12,547 bases of DNA from Candidatus Stahliibacteriota bacterium (GTDB taxonomy: Bacteria; Hydrothermota; Tepidihabitantia; B3-TA06): assembly GCA_030670165.1 (NCBI GenBank), contig DAOVCF010000039.1:1-12547 (forward strand), given 5' to 3'. This document shows, piece after piece, positions 1 through 7,498 of the stretch. A program made the translations under genes and the position numbers. The notes under the pieces are model-generated. The model was not told the origin of the DNA. It saw only the letters and a program-made list of their open reading frames with translations, and did not search any database. The first letter of the stretch is position 1; the number at the start of each line of letters is the position of its first letter.

Positions 1-198
1 AGTTATGCCCTTCCTGATGGGAATCAAGGCGAGCTTGTGCTTTACAACATCCTCGGCGCCAAAGTCAAAAGAGAAAGCCTGAACACTTCCAATGGGATAG
101 TAATGTGGAATCTTTCCGGGCTGCCTGCAGGGGTTTACTTCTTAAGGCTCGACACGGGAGCAAAATCTACAACTTCTCGGTTCCTCTTGTTGCACTGA
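1..198 (+). CDS. C-terminal end of a secreted protein with T9SS/FlgD-like sorting tail (5' partial)
   Basis: Frame 1 is open from the first base of the window and stops at TGA 196-198, giving the last 65 residues of a protein whose start lies outside. The tail has the usual pattern of Por-secretion (type IX) C-terminal domains and of the related FlgD Ig-like fold: an opening Y-x-L-P, then 'LVLYNILGAKV', a W-N-L-S-G strand, and the hallmark 'LPAGVYFLRL' followed by a short strand ending 'RFLLLH'. In FCB-type bacteria such tails direct export across the outer membrane or anchor proteins to the surface. The catalytic or structural part of the protein is not in the window, so its function is unknown. 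It converges on the glycosyltransferase gene to its right, with 42 bp between the stops. Confidence 0.85.
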   Translation, partial: SYALPDGNQGELVLYNILGAKVKRESLNTSNGIVMWNLSGLPAGVYFLRLDTGAKSTTSRFLLLH

Positions 199-240
199 AG
201 GCCCTTAGCGCCCACGTATAGATAGAAGAATAAAGGCTAT
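199..240. other. Convergent intergenic gap
   Basis: These 42 bp separate the stop of the secreted-protein gene (+) from the stop of the GT2 gene (-). I see no stem-loop followed by a T-run on either strand, so neither transcript has an obvious intrinsic terminator here. Confidence 0.5.
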
Positions 241-1206
241 TCAGAGTCGGGCAGTTTTGACCGTGGAGTGATAGCGCGTATCACGCTGACGTTTAAGGAT
301 GGAGCGAAAACCTGCAAGGAAGCCGGTAACAGCACCATATCTTCCCCACCTGGGCTTTTTACATAAAGTGGTTATAAATACACCCAGATTTGCCCAAAAG
401 AAAGCCAATCGATTAAAGAAGGTTTGTCTCACCACCCCTGTAAAGAAATAATGGTTATTCTCGACTATCTGCTTGTAAAGCGTATATTTATCAATACGTC
501 CTGCAGATACGTGAAGGTGAAGCACACGTGCCGTAGGAAGGTAAAGAAGCCTGTATTGTCGAGCGATGCGCGATGCGAGCTCCACATCCTCCATGAAGGA
601 GTAGCCAGAGAATCCCTCATAGAATCTGAATCTTTGCACAACCTCTCTGCGGTAGAAATACAACCCGTTCAACACCTCCGCTTCTTGAGTTTCGGTGAGG
701 TCTTCTCTGCGGAAAGCGAATACAGGATACCCTGATGGCAAAACATGCACTCGCGGGGCAAAATTATGGGTCAATAGAAATGTTTTCTTGAACACGGTTT
801 GAACAGACCACGGACTCCGTTTGTCGTCATCAAGATTCATGATTCGCGGCATGATACCCCCTACTTCTTTGTTCCGTGGATCTGCGAACGCGTTCCTGAT
901 AATCTCCAGGACATCCGGAGCAAGCTCGGTATCATCGTCAACAGAGCCTATGATATCACCTCGCGCCATATCGAAACCCACATTTCTTTGATATGCGGTA
1001 CTAGGACGGGTATGTACGTAACGAAAGTTCGGTCTCGGATTTACCTTGATGAAAGAATTGACTACCTTATGTGCTAAGTCGTTGCTGGATGCATCGACAA
1101 TGACGATCTCATCGGGGAGAACTGATTGTCCAAGAATCGTCTCCAGACATCGATGCAGTTGCCTAGGTCTATCCTTTGTACAGATAACCATTGATAAGGA
1201 AAGCAT
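241..1206 (-). CDS. Glycosyltransferase family 2 (GT-A fold)
   Basis: A 321-residue protein that should transfer a sugar from a nucleotide-activated donor to a growing surface glycan, on the cytoplasmic face of the inner membrane. It opens with the GT2 nucleotide-binding strand 'SMVICTKDRPRQL' (residues about 5-17) and 'EIVIVDASSND' (33-43). The metal-binding DXD-type motif is 'VDDDTEL' with Asp 90-92, and the likely catalytic-base region is 'FMEDVELASR' with Glu206-Asp207. The C-terminus after about residue 250 has a hydrophobic stretch ('FFWANLGVFITTLC') that may associate with the membrane. It is the last gene of a four-gene minus-strand operon. Its ATG lies 6 bp after the stop of the GT4 gene and has no good Shine-Dalgarno site, which suggests translational coupling. 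Donor and acceptor sugars cannot be predicted. Family call is firm, substrate unknown. Confidence 0.9.
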   Translation of the reverse strand: MLSLSMVICTKDRPRQLHRCLETILGQSVLPDEIVIVDASSNDLAHKVVNSFIKVNPRPNFRYVHTRPSTAYQRNVGFDMARGDIIGSVDDDTELAPDVLEIIRNAFADPRNKEVGGIMPRIMNLDDDKRSPWSVQTVFKKTFLLTHNFAPRVHVLPSGYPVFAFRREDLTETQEAEVLNGLYFYRREVVQRFRFYEGFSGYSFMEDVELASRIARQYRLLYLPTARVLHLHVSAGRIDKYTLYKQIVENNHYFFTGVVRQTFFNRLAFFWANLGVFITTLCKKPRWGRYGAVTGFLAGFRSILKRQRDTRYHSTVKTARL

Positions 1207-1212
1207 GTCGGT

Positions 1213-2475
1213 TCATCCCTTGAGGTTACAAGCCCGATAAACTGGCAAAATAACTTTGTAGAAACACTCCTCGACCTGCTGTCGCCGATCGAAACGCTCA
1301 CCTACGGCTCTTGCTTTCCTCGACATTCTGCGCAATCTAGAGGGGTTCTTAAGCAAAGCCGCTGTTTCCTCCGCCAACCGCTTCGGATCTTGATGTAAGA
1401 TGCCTACCTTATTGTCAACGGTCAATCGCTTACTCTCTATGTAAAAATCCGGATCCATCAATCCTACAACCGGTAGACCCGCTGCCAGATACTCGTATTC
1501 TTTGGCGCCTACTGCTCCAATACAAGAGGTACGTTTGGGTATGAAGGAGTTAAACCCCAAACGCGAACGACCTAAATATTCTGGGAGCTCTTCAGGAGAT
1601 ACCATATCCTCAAATATCACATTATCGTTCAGATTACGTTCCTGAATTCCTCGAAGAATTTCATTTTTAATCGACGGGATAATATAGGAAATAAAAAGGA
1701 TCTTCAAAGAAGGGTAAAGATCTGCAAGATATCGAAAGTAAAGCAACATCGCATTAGGGTCACGACCGTAGCCGTCGATCACACCTGAATAGACGAGATC
1801 GAACTCCTTCTTAACTTTAAGTGCTTTTGCAAACAACTCCACCTCGCTGCCGTTGCGGATCACAAAGATCTTTTCGGGAGGATAGTCAAGGGTTTTGATC
1901 AAATCCTGCCTTAAGTAATCGGTGACGGCTACGATACGTGATGCCTTCCGTGAAACGTGATAAGTAATAAATTGTATCAAGGCGTTGAAGATGCGACGCT
2001 TCAAAGATCCTTTAGTTACTGAATTGCTCATACTCGGGAAGTCTGCTATACTAACAACCAGCGGGCATCTGAGCCGAAAAGCTAAAAGATATCCTTCAAG
2101 CAACTGCCACGCTATTGGGTAACTTACATAAATGATGTCAGGATCCAATCTTCGAGCAATACGCAACAACCGGGGGAAGAGATACGGAAGACGAAGAAAA
2201 TCCAGACGCCACCTTATAAGAGGAAACTGAATCCGGCGGTAATCACCCTCCGGAGGACTATACTCGGGGGAGACAACACTAACGGTTGTCAAACGTCCCC
2301 AATACTTCGCCCGAGAATGGAGGCGAGTAGCTGCCGCCCTTCTGTCTGGGGGGAAATGACCCTTTGAGACCAACATGAGGATATGCGGTGATTTTTTCTT
2401 TCTCACTGAAGGATAATCAATAGACCTTGCGTTTGATTCTACTCTGAAATGATGGCTCAATGTCCTCTTCATCAT
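1213..2475 (-). CDS. Glycosyltransferase, GT4-like (GT-B fold)
   Basis: A 420-residue protein with the two Rossmann-like halves of GT-B enzymes. The N-terminal acceptor half begins near residue 31 ('HILMLVSKGHFPPDRRAA'), and the C-terminal donor half includes 'FDLVYSGVIDGYGR', 'VIFEDMVSPEELPEYL' and 'GAKEYEYLAAGLPVVG'. The last is the E-x7-E-type nucleotide-sugar site of the GT4 family, in modified form. It probably adds one sugar to a lipid-linked repeat unit in the cytoplasm. The start is ATG-ATG (Met-Met) at 2475/2472. A near-perfect promoter ends 4 bp upstream of the first ATG, so the start is well fixed and the first 30 residues before the fold look like a real extension. The gene lies third in the operon, 43 bp after the flippase. 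Parts of it are visibly AT-rich compared with the lpt genes. Substrate not predictable. Confidence 0.88.
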   Translation of the reverse strand: MMKRTLSHHFRVESNARSIDYPSVRKKKSPHILMLVSKGHFPPDRRAAATRLHSRAKYWGRLTTVSVVSPEYSPPEGDYRRIQFPLIRWRLDFLRLPYLFPRLLRIARRLDPDIIYVSYPIAWQLLEGYLLAFRLRCPLVVSIADFPSMSNSVTKGSLKRRIFNALIQFITYHVSRKASRIVAVTDYLRQDLIKTLDYPPEKIFVIRNGSEVELFAKALKVKKEFDLVYSGVIDGYGRDPNAMLLYFRYLADLYPSLKILFISYIIPSIKNEILRGIQERNLNDNVIFEDMVSPEELPEYLGRSRLGFNSFIPKRTSCIGAVGAKEYEYLAAGLPVVGLMDPDFYIESKRLTVDNKVGILHQDPKRLAEETAALLKNPSRLRRMSRKARAVGERFDRRQQVEECFYKVILPVYRACNLKG

Positions 2476-2479
2476 TTAA

Positions 2480-2507
2480 ATTATACCTACAACTCTAGAG
2501 GAGTCAA
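2480..2507 (-). promoter_or_regulatory. Sigma70-type promoter giving a leaderless GT4 mRNA
   Basis: Read on the minus strand: TTGACT (2507-2502), a 16-bp spacer, a perfect TATAAT (2485-2480), then TTAA and the ATG-ATG start of the GT4 gene. A transcript starting 5-8 bases after the -10 box would begin at the first or second ATG, leaving no room for a Shine-Dalgarno site. It is an internal promoter between the flippase and the GT4 gene, so the two glycosyltransferases may be transcribed separately from the epimerase and flippase. Confidence 0.75.
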
Positions 2508-2518
2508 ACTGAGGTTCT

Positions 2519-4000
2519 CTAACCTTTGTTTCTCTTGATGCGAAGCATTTTCAAGATGTAATTGCGTTCGGAAGGGAGAAGGAAGCCGAACAGCAAGAGG
2601 CCACCCATGTAAACAACACTTCCCCCGCCCAACTTAATGAGAAAAGTCAACCACGAGGGGAAAACCGCAGGGTTCCAAAAGAATAGACCAGCGGTTATTG
2701 CCGGAGCTAAGACTGAAATAAGAACAAGTCTCTTTGTCTCGTAGGGAACTTTTATAAGCTTGCGGCTGAAGAAAAGCATAAGGGCCAACATGACGCCGTA
2801 GGAGGCGACCCATGCCAATGCTGAAGCGTAAAGACCTATCCGAGGCAACAAGAACAGATTCATAGCTACAACTATCACCGCTCCTACAATAGAGGTTATT
2901 GTGAAATAAACTGTCTTCCTTTTTACCTGGCATGGTGTACCGACGATGTGGAAAGTACCCATAAGACACATCGCCACCAAGAGGATGGGAATGAGAGAAG
3001 CAGAAGCCCAGTATTCAGCCTTTCTTGCAATCACCTGAACCAGCTCTGTAGCTCCACCTCCCAATACCACCAAAGCCCATCCACCCAAGAACAACGTGTA
3101 AGTAAGTACCCGGGCGTTTATCTTGGGATAGTCGGGCCTGTCCTTTATCGAAAATGCGTAAGGGATCCACGCCAGGCTAACGGTGGAAACCAACAGGAAG
3201 GAGACCACGCCGGAGATGTTAACCGCGAACCCATACACACCTACCGCTCCTTCGCCCAAAATCGGCTTGATGATCCAGCGATCCATCATTGTCCTGACCC
3301 AGAAAAAGGCCATATTGGGAACCAAAGGCAGTGCATACTGGAACATGCTGCCCAAACTCTTGAAAGAAAACTTGATTCCTCGAGTATAAACATATATGAT
3401 TGCTGTCACTGGTAAGAAGAACACCACCGCCATAACCACATCTACCTGGTAAACCCCGATAAGGTCTCTTTTCAAAACCATAAGGAAGATAACCATCAAC
3501 CCCACTTTGACCAGAGACTTGGCTATTGAAAAGATAGAATAGGCGCCCGGACGTCTCTCACAACGTAGGAAGGAAAGGAAAATAAAACTGGAAGGGGATA
3601 ATGCAGTGAAGATAGCGAATAATCGAAGTATAGCAACTGCATCCGGTGTGTCTAATGCCATGAGACGCGCCAGTTGTGGAGCAAAAATGTAAGTTAATCC
3701 TCCTATAAGCAAGGAAGTTAAGACACTAAAAGTAAATCCGGTCGACACAACCACCCGCTTCTCTTCATCTGATTTGGCCTTATAATAATCTGCAATCACC
3801 GCCTGATCAATCGCCATCAATATTATGATCTTAAGAATCTCGTAAAGGGGTATAGTCAAGTTGCGAATTCCGTAACTCGCGATGGAAAGATAGGCGGAGT
3901 AGAGGGGAAGCAACACGATTCTTATCAAACGGTCGCTGGCGTTGCCGATTCCGTATATCAACGTGTCTTTGGTGAGACTCTTGAAATCCTTTAAGGCCAT
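2519..4000 (-). CDS. Polysaccharide flippase, Wzx-like (MOP superfamily)
   Basis: A 493-residue, strongly hydrophobic protein with about 12-14 membrane segments across its whole length, the size and profile of Wzx/RfbX-type polysaccharide biosynthesis proteins. The N-terminus ('TLIYGIGNASDRLIRIVLLPLYSAYLS', about residues 13-39, quoted here only as its general position) matches the family's first helix region, with conserved charged residues in otherwise apolar helices. Members flip lipid-linked oligosaccharide units across the inner membrane. The ATG lies 6 bp after the epimerase stop with no clear Shine-Dalgarno site, so coupling is likely. Flanking epimerase and glycosyltransferase genes support a role in O-antigen, capsule or similar glycan assembly. 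A teichoic-acid or peptidoglycan-type MOP exporter is less likely in this context. Confidence 0.88.
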   Translation of the reverse strand: MALKDFKSLTKDTLIYGIGNASDRLIRIVLLPLYSAYLSIASYGIRNLTIPLYEILKIIILMAIDQAVIADYYKAKSDEEKRVVVSTGFTFSVLTSLLIGGLTYIFAPQLARLMALDTPDAVAILRLFAIFTALSPSSFIFLSFLRCERRPGAYSIFSIAKSLVKVGLMVIFLMVLKRDLIGVYQVDVVMAVVFFLPVTAIIYVYTRGIKFSFKSLGSMFQYALPLVPNMAFFWVRTMMDRWIIKPILGEGAVGVYGFAVNISGVVSFLLVSTVSLAWIPYAFSIKDRPDYPKINARVLTYTLFLGGWALVVLGGGATELVQVIARKAEYWASASLIPILLVAMCLMGTFHIVGTPCQVKRKTVYFTITSIVGAVIVVAMNLFLLPRIGLYASALAWVASYGVMLALMLFFSRKLIKVPYETKRLVLISVLAPAITAGLFFWNPAVFPSWLTFLIKLGGGSVVYMGGLLLFGFLLPSERNYILKMLRIKRNKG

Positions 4001-4006
4001 AAGGTC

Positions 4007-5110
4007 TTATAAGCCCAGGGCCTTAAGTATCCCTTCCTGCATTCGTTCCGTCGCCTTCCCTGCCTCGAATGCTTCGAGGTCCGGTGATTCTTCAGGGACC
4101 CGTATCCGATCAATTGCCTTGATTATGGTATCTGGGTCGGTGCCTACTAGATAGTTCCATCCGCCTTCAAGCGTTTCCGGCCACTCAGTTTCTTCCCGAA
4201 GGGTCAGACAGGAACGGCCCAGAAAGTACGCCTCTCGCTGGACGCCTCCCGAATAGGTGAGGATAAGCTGTGCATGTTCCTCCAGCACAAGCATGTCGAG
4301 ATAAGATACCGGAGGAATTACGTCGATGTTATCCAGATCGTGAGAGGAAAGCTTATCCAGTGTCTTGGCGGTTCGCGGATGACACGGAAAAATGATACGG
4401 GGGCGATCTTCGCGGATAAATGCTTTGATGATCATTCCAAGCTTGTTTTCGTCGTCAACGTTGGAAGGACGATGCGTGGTAAGGAGCCAGAAGGGCTGAT
4501 CATTCAACGCCAAACGATCGAGCACATCCGAGGTTTCGTGAGCCCGCGGCAGGAAGTAGTTGAGGGTGTCAAGAAGAATATCTCCGGTGTGAACCACTCC
4601 ATCCTTGCGTCCTTCCTTTTTGAGATTGGAGACCGCGGTAGGGGTGGGACAGAACAAAATTTCCGAAACCGCATCGGTCACTATGCGATTTATTTCTTCC
4701 GGCATCCCGCGGTTGAAGCTACGCAGCCCTGCCTCCACGTGAGCAACCGGGATGTGGAGCTTTACCGCGGCCAAGGCTCCGGCCAGAGTAGCATTGGTGT
4801 CTCCGTAAACGATAACAAGATCGGGTCTCTCATCCTGCAGAACCTTTTCGATTTCGATGAGTGCTTTTCCTGTCTGATAGGCGTGAGTTCCCGAACCTAC
4901 CTTTAAATCGAAATCTGGATGATAATCAAGCTCGTCAAAGAATATCTCTGCCATCTCCGGGCTGTAGTGCTGACCGGTATGAAGATGAAGATGGGTCAAT
5001 CCCGGAGCTTCTCTGGCTAAAGTCCTAGAAAGCATCGCCGCCTTGATGAACTGGGGACGGGCACCGACTACTGAGAGGAGCTTTCTCTGCGCTCCAGGAA
5101 CATCAAACAT
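4007..5110 (-). CDS. wecB: UDP-N-acetylglucosamine 2-epimerase, non-hydrolysing (WecB type)
   Basis: A 367-residue cytosolic enzyme expected to interconvert UDP-GlcNAc and UDP-ManNAc, or a derivative, for surface glycans. Family motifs appear in order: 'GARPQFIKAA' (residues 16-25, with Arg18), 'YGDTNATLAGALA' (Asp104), 'HVEAGLRSFNRGMPEEINR' (Glu126, Glu138/139), 'THRPSNVD' (His213) and 'YSGGVQREA'. Acidic residues and His at these places match the catalytic set of E. coli WecB. The late motif reads 'TEWPET' rather than the 'TERPE' of E. coli. A Trp variant occurs in the WbpI/UDP-diacetamido-sugar epimerase branch, so the exact substrate is uncertain. It is the first gene of the glycan operon and diverges from the lptF-like gene. 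The ATG at 5110 has no Shine-Dalgarno site and lies 5 bp after a promoter -10 box. Confidence 0.92.
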   Translation of the reverse strand: MFDVPGAQRKLLSVVGARPQFIKAAMLSRTLAREAPGLTHLHLHTGQHYSPEMAEIFFDELDYHPDFDLKVGSGTHAYQTGKALIEIEKVLQDERPDLVIVYGDTNATLAGALAAVKLHIPVAHVEAGLRSFNRGMPEEINRIVTDAVSEILFCPTPTAVSNLKKEGRKDGVVHTGDILLDTLNYFLPRAHETSDVLDRLALNDQPFWLLTTHRPSNVDDENKLGMIIKAFIREDRPRIIFPCHPRTAKTLDKLSSHDLDNIDVIPPVSYLDMLVLEEHAQLILTYSGGVQREAYFLGRSCLTLREETEWPETLEGGWNYLVGTDPDTIIKAIDRIRVPEESPDLEAFEAGKATERMQEGILKALGL

Positions 5111-5115
5111 GCTGA

Positions 5116-5143
5116 ATCATAAATGAGATTTTCCCTATGTCAA
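5116..5143 (-). promoter_or_regulatory. Sigma70-type promoter giving a leaderless wecB mRNA
   Basis: On the minus strand: perfect TTGACA (5143-5138), 16-bp spacer, TATGAT (5121-5116, five of six matches), then TCAGC and the ATG at 5110. The expected transcription start, 6-7 bases after the -10 box, falls at the A of the start codon. No purine-rich ribosome site exists between box and start. It drives the glycan operon leftward. Confidence 0.85.
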
Positions 5144-5166
5144 TAAGCACAACCAGAGTGCCCTCA

Positions 5167-5195
5167 TTGACAGAAGCCAGCAAGCGAGGTATTAT
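5167..5195 (+). promoter_or_regulatory. Sigma70-type promoter giving a leaderless lptF-like mRNA
   Basis: Perfect TTGACA (5167-5172), 17-bp spacer, TATTAT (5190-5195, five of six matches), then TTGGT and the ATG at 5201. The layout mirrors the wecB promoter on the opposite strand. The two -35 boxes lie 23 bp apart, back to back, with room for one shared regulator site between them, though I see no clear palindrome there. Confidence 0.85.
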
Positions 5196-5200
5196 TTGGT

Positions 5201-6406
5201 ATGTGGAGATTCCCGCGCTACGTTCTGCGGCAGTACCTCGTCCCTCTTGTTCTTGCATGGGCGGTGCTTACCGGCGTATTCCTTATGGACAGGCTCTTTC
5301 TGCTTGTAGATCTCATCGTCCGCAAAGGCTTGGCACTGCAGCACGTTTTGGAGATACTCCTCTACACCTTGCCATTTGTCATGGCCATGTCGGTTCCACT
5401 CGCATCACTTGCAGGTGCGATGATGACCTTCGGCAGGCTGGCTCAGGACAACGAGATACTTGCCTTGCGTTCTGCAGGAGTGAGACTCTTTTCGGTTTTT
5501 GTACCCATGCTTGGATTTACCGCATTGCTTGCAGGAATCATGGTCTACTTCAATCTATTCCTGCTGCCTGAGGCCAACCACCGTGTAAGGAACATGCTCG
5601 CGGACGTCTCGAGCAAGAAGCCTACGGCGCGTATTGAGGAGGGGCTCTTTAACGAAGACTTCCCAGGCTACACCATATACATCGCCCGAAAGGACGAGCG
5701 CCGCTCCAGAATCTACGATGTGATGGTATATGTAAAGAAGAGCACGGTTCCCACGATGATCACGGCACCGGAGGGCAAACTTGAGGTCACCGCAGACGAA
5801 CGCTACATGATAATGACTCTCTACGGAAGCGAGATCCACGAACAGGTGGGTGATAACTACCGGCGCATCCAGTCGGACACGCAGGTAATCAACCTTGAGA
5901 TGAACACCGAACTTATAAGGCGGGAACGCAGCAGGCGTTCGGAAAGGGAGATGACCCTCCCAATGCTTGCGGCGGATGTAGAGAAAAACAGAGAGAAGAT
6001 AGGGGAATACGAAGCAGAACTCACAGAAGTGGGGAGCAACAAGATTAAACGTGAGGAGCTCGGTCGTCGCATCGAGAGCCTGGGACGAAGGATCAACAGC
6101 CTGCGGGCCGAGATACACAAGTCTATTGCCTTTGCGATTGCTGGGATTATCTTCCTGTGTTTCGGAGCTGCCCTTGGAGGCAAGCTTCGTCGAGGGGGAA
6201 TCGGGCTTGCGATCGTGTTGAGTCTTATCTTCTTCGCATTCTACTACATCCTTCTCATAGGAGGGGAGAACCTTGCCAAGTCAGGCAAATTGGTCGCATG
6301 GATCGCGATGTGGATGCCAAACCTCATCTTTCTCCCGTTCACAGTGGAGATCTTTGGAGAGGTGTTTTTCGAGAACTCCCTTTTCCTGTGGAGACTGCGC
6401 CGATGA
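5201..6406 (+). CDS. lptF: LptF/LptG family permease, first copy (LPS export)
   Basis: A 401-residue inner-membrane protein of the YjgP/YjgQ family. Members form the LptF-LptG pair of the LptB2FG ABC exporter that extracts LPS from the inner membrane. The N-terminus has three membrane segments (about residues 10-30, 50-75, 100-120), with 'NEILALRSAGVRLFSV' between the second and third. This is the coupling region that contacts the ATPase. A periplasmic beta-rich domain follows (about 125-270), then a charged, probably coiled-coil stretch (about 250-305), then the C-terminal trio with 'LRRGGIGLAIV', 'FYYILL' and a final 'W-M-P-N' helix. The coiled-coil stretch makes it longer than E. coli LptF (about 366). 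It is the first gene of the + operon; its stop overlaps the next ATG by 4 bp (ATGA). The LptF versus LptG assignment rests on gene order. Confidence 0.9.
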   Translation: MWRFPRYVLRQYLVPLVLAWAVLTGVFLMDRLFLLVDLIVRKGLALQHVLEILLYTLPFVMAMSVPLASLAGAMMTFGRLAQDNEILALRSAGVRLFSVFVPMLGFTALLAGIMVYFNLFLLPEANHRVRNMLADVSSKKPTARIEEGLFNEDFPGYTIYIARKDERRSRIYDVMVYVKKSTVPTMITAPEGKLEVTADERYMIMTLYGSEIHEQVGDNYRRIQSDTQVINLEMNTELIRRERSRRSEREMTLPMLAADVEKNREKIGEYEAELTEVGSNKIKREELGRRIESLGRRINSLRAEIHKSIAFAIAGIIFLCFGAALGGKLRRGGIGLAIVLSLIFFAFYYILLIGGENLAKSGKLVAWIAMWMPNLIFLPFTVEIFGEVFFENSLFLWRLRR

Positions 6407-7485
6407 GCCGCATCGATCGTTTCCTTGCACGTGAGTTCATCCTTTTTGCCCTGCTGGGATTGGTAACCGTAGTGGTTATCTATGATTTGATCAACCTTAT
6501 TGAACGAATGGGTTACTTCCTGCGCTACAAGGCCGCGGCAGTGGAGATATTGCTTTACTACGTCTACGATCTTCCTGCGACGGTTGAACTGCTCCTGCCG
6601 GTGGGTTTTGCATTGGGTGTGTTCATGGTGATCGGACGTCTTATTCGGTCGAACGAGCTTGTACCCCTTCTCGCCTCCGGGGTAAATCTTTATCGCTTGT
6701 TTGCGGTATTCCTTGCCGTATCTCTCTTCGTAGCCGCTCTGGCGTTCCTTGGAGGTGAGTTTCTCGCTCCCCGCGTAAAGACCCGTTTTGTGGAATACAA
6801 GACTGAAGCCATAGAAAAACGCAAAACAAAACGAATGAAAACAAAGAACCGGGTTTTATATCTTTCGGAGAGTGGCCGTGTTTACTACATCCGCCAGCTT
6901 CGTATCTCAGACAGCCTTGCCTTGGATGTGGTGATATGGGAACTTGATCCTGAAAGAAAGATTCAACGTAGTATTCGCGTAAAAAGCGCAAGATACTCAT
7001 CAAAGCGGGGCTGGAATGGGGAGCGGGTTGAGATTCACGATTTCAGTAAGGAGGAAACAGAGTTCAAAAGTTACCCCAGCCGTTCGCTGCCTGAGATTAC
7101 GGAGACCCCTGAAGAGCTTGGGGTTCGCACCAAGGGAACCGACGAGATGGGGGTTGGTGAACTCAGAGATTACATACAACGCATGAGAGCTGCAGGGTCA
7201 AACGTGGCGGTGGAGCTTGTCGAGCAGCACTTCCGCTTCTCATCCCCCCTGGTTGTTGTAATCGTAACGGTAATCTCGCTGGCTGCAGCTACCCTGCTCA
7301 GAAAGGGCAACATAACCCTGGGGATCGGTCTGGGGCTTTTATTGAGTTTCCTTTACTGGGGTGCGATCCAGGCGTCGCGAGCCTTCGGGTACGCAGGCGC
7401 TTTGCCGCCATGGCTTGCCGCCTGGTTCCCGAATGTCTTGTTTTTTGGTCTTTCAGGAGTATTATTGGTGAAAGTCAAACGTTAA
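6403..7485 (+). CDS. lptG: LptF/LptG family permease, second copy (LPS export)
   Basis: A 360-residue membrane protein and the likely partner of the preceding permease. I chose ATG 6403 because it overlaps the upstream stop (ATGA), has GGAGA about 8 bases before it, and gives the expected N-terminus 'MSRIDRFLAREFILFALLG'. The frame is open further upstream, but that extension would lie inside lptF and is not family-like. Membrane segments lie near residues 12-32, 50-80 and 95-115, with coupling motif 'SNELVPLLASGVNLYRL'. A periplasmic jelly-roll-like domain (about 125-270) is followed by 'GVGELRDYIQRMRAAG', 'SPLVVVIVTVISL' and a 'W-F-P-N' final helix. The ATPase LptB and the periplasmic LptA/LptC are not in the window and must be encoded elsewhere. 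The assignment of F versus G is by position. Confidence 0.9.
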   Translation: MSRIDRFLAREFILFALLGLVTVVVIYDLINLIERMGYFLRYKAAAVEILLYYVYDLPATVELLLPVGFALGVFMVIGRLIRSNELVPLLASGVNLYRLFAVFLAVSLFVAALAFLGGEFLAPRVKTRFVEYKTEAIEKRKTKRMKTKNRVLYLSESGRVYYIRQLRISDSLALDVVIWELDPERKIQRSIRVKSARYSSKRGWNGERVEIHDFSKEETEFKSYPSRSLPEITETPEELGVRTKGTDEMGVGELRDYIQRMRAAGSNVAVELVEQHFRFSSPLVVVIVTVISLAAATLLRKGNITLGIGLGLLLSFLYWGAIQASRAFGYAGALPPWLAAWFPNVLFFGLSGVLLVKVKR

Positions 7486-7498
7486 GTTGGAGGTTTGT

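Noticed and set aside
4001..4012. TATAAG about 5 bp before the flippase ATG, resembling a leaderless -10 box
   Set aside because: It is formed by the last codons and stop of wecB, and no TTGACA-like box occurs 15-18 bp upstream.
4274..4906. Open frame of 210 codons on + inside the wecB gene
   Set aside because: It lies wholly antisense to wecB, which has all family motifs. The translation has no recognisable domain and there is no promoter or Shine-Dalgarno site.
5555..6118. Open frame of 187 codons on - inside the lptF-like gene
   Set aside because: Antisense shadow of a well-supported permease gene; the translation has no family-like features.
6157..6402. N-terminal extension of the second permease
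   Set aside because: The frame is open upstream, but it would overlap 250 bp of lptF and adds a non-family, basic sequence. The ATGA overlap at 6403 gives the expected LptG start.
7487..7498. TTG start four codons before the ATG of the WD40 lipoprotein
   Set aside because: The TTG is part of the TTGGAGG ribosome site, and the ATG at 7499 gives a proper signal peptide.
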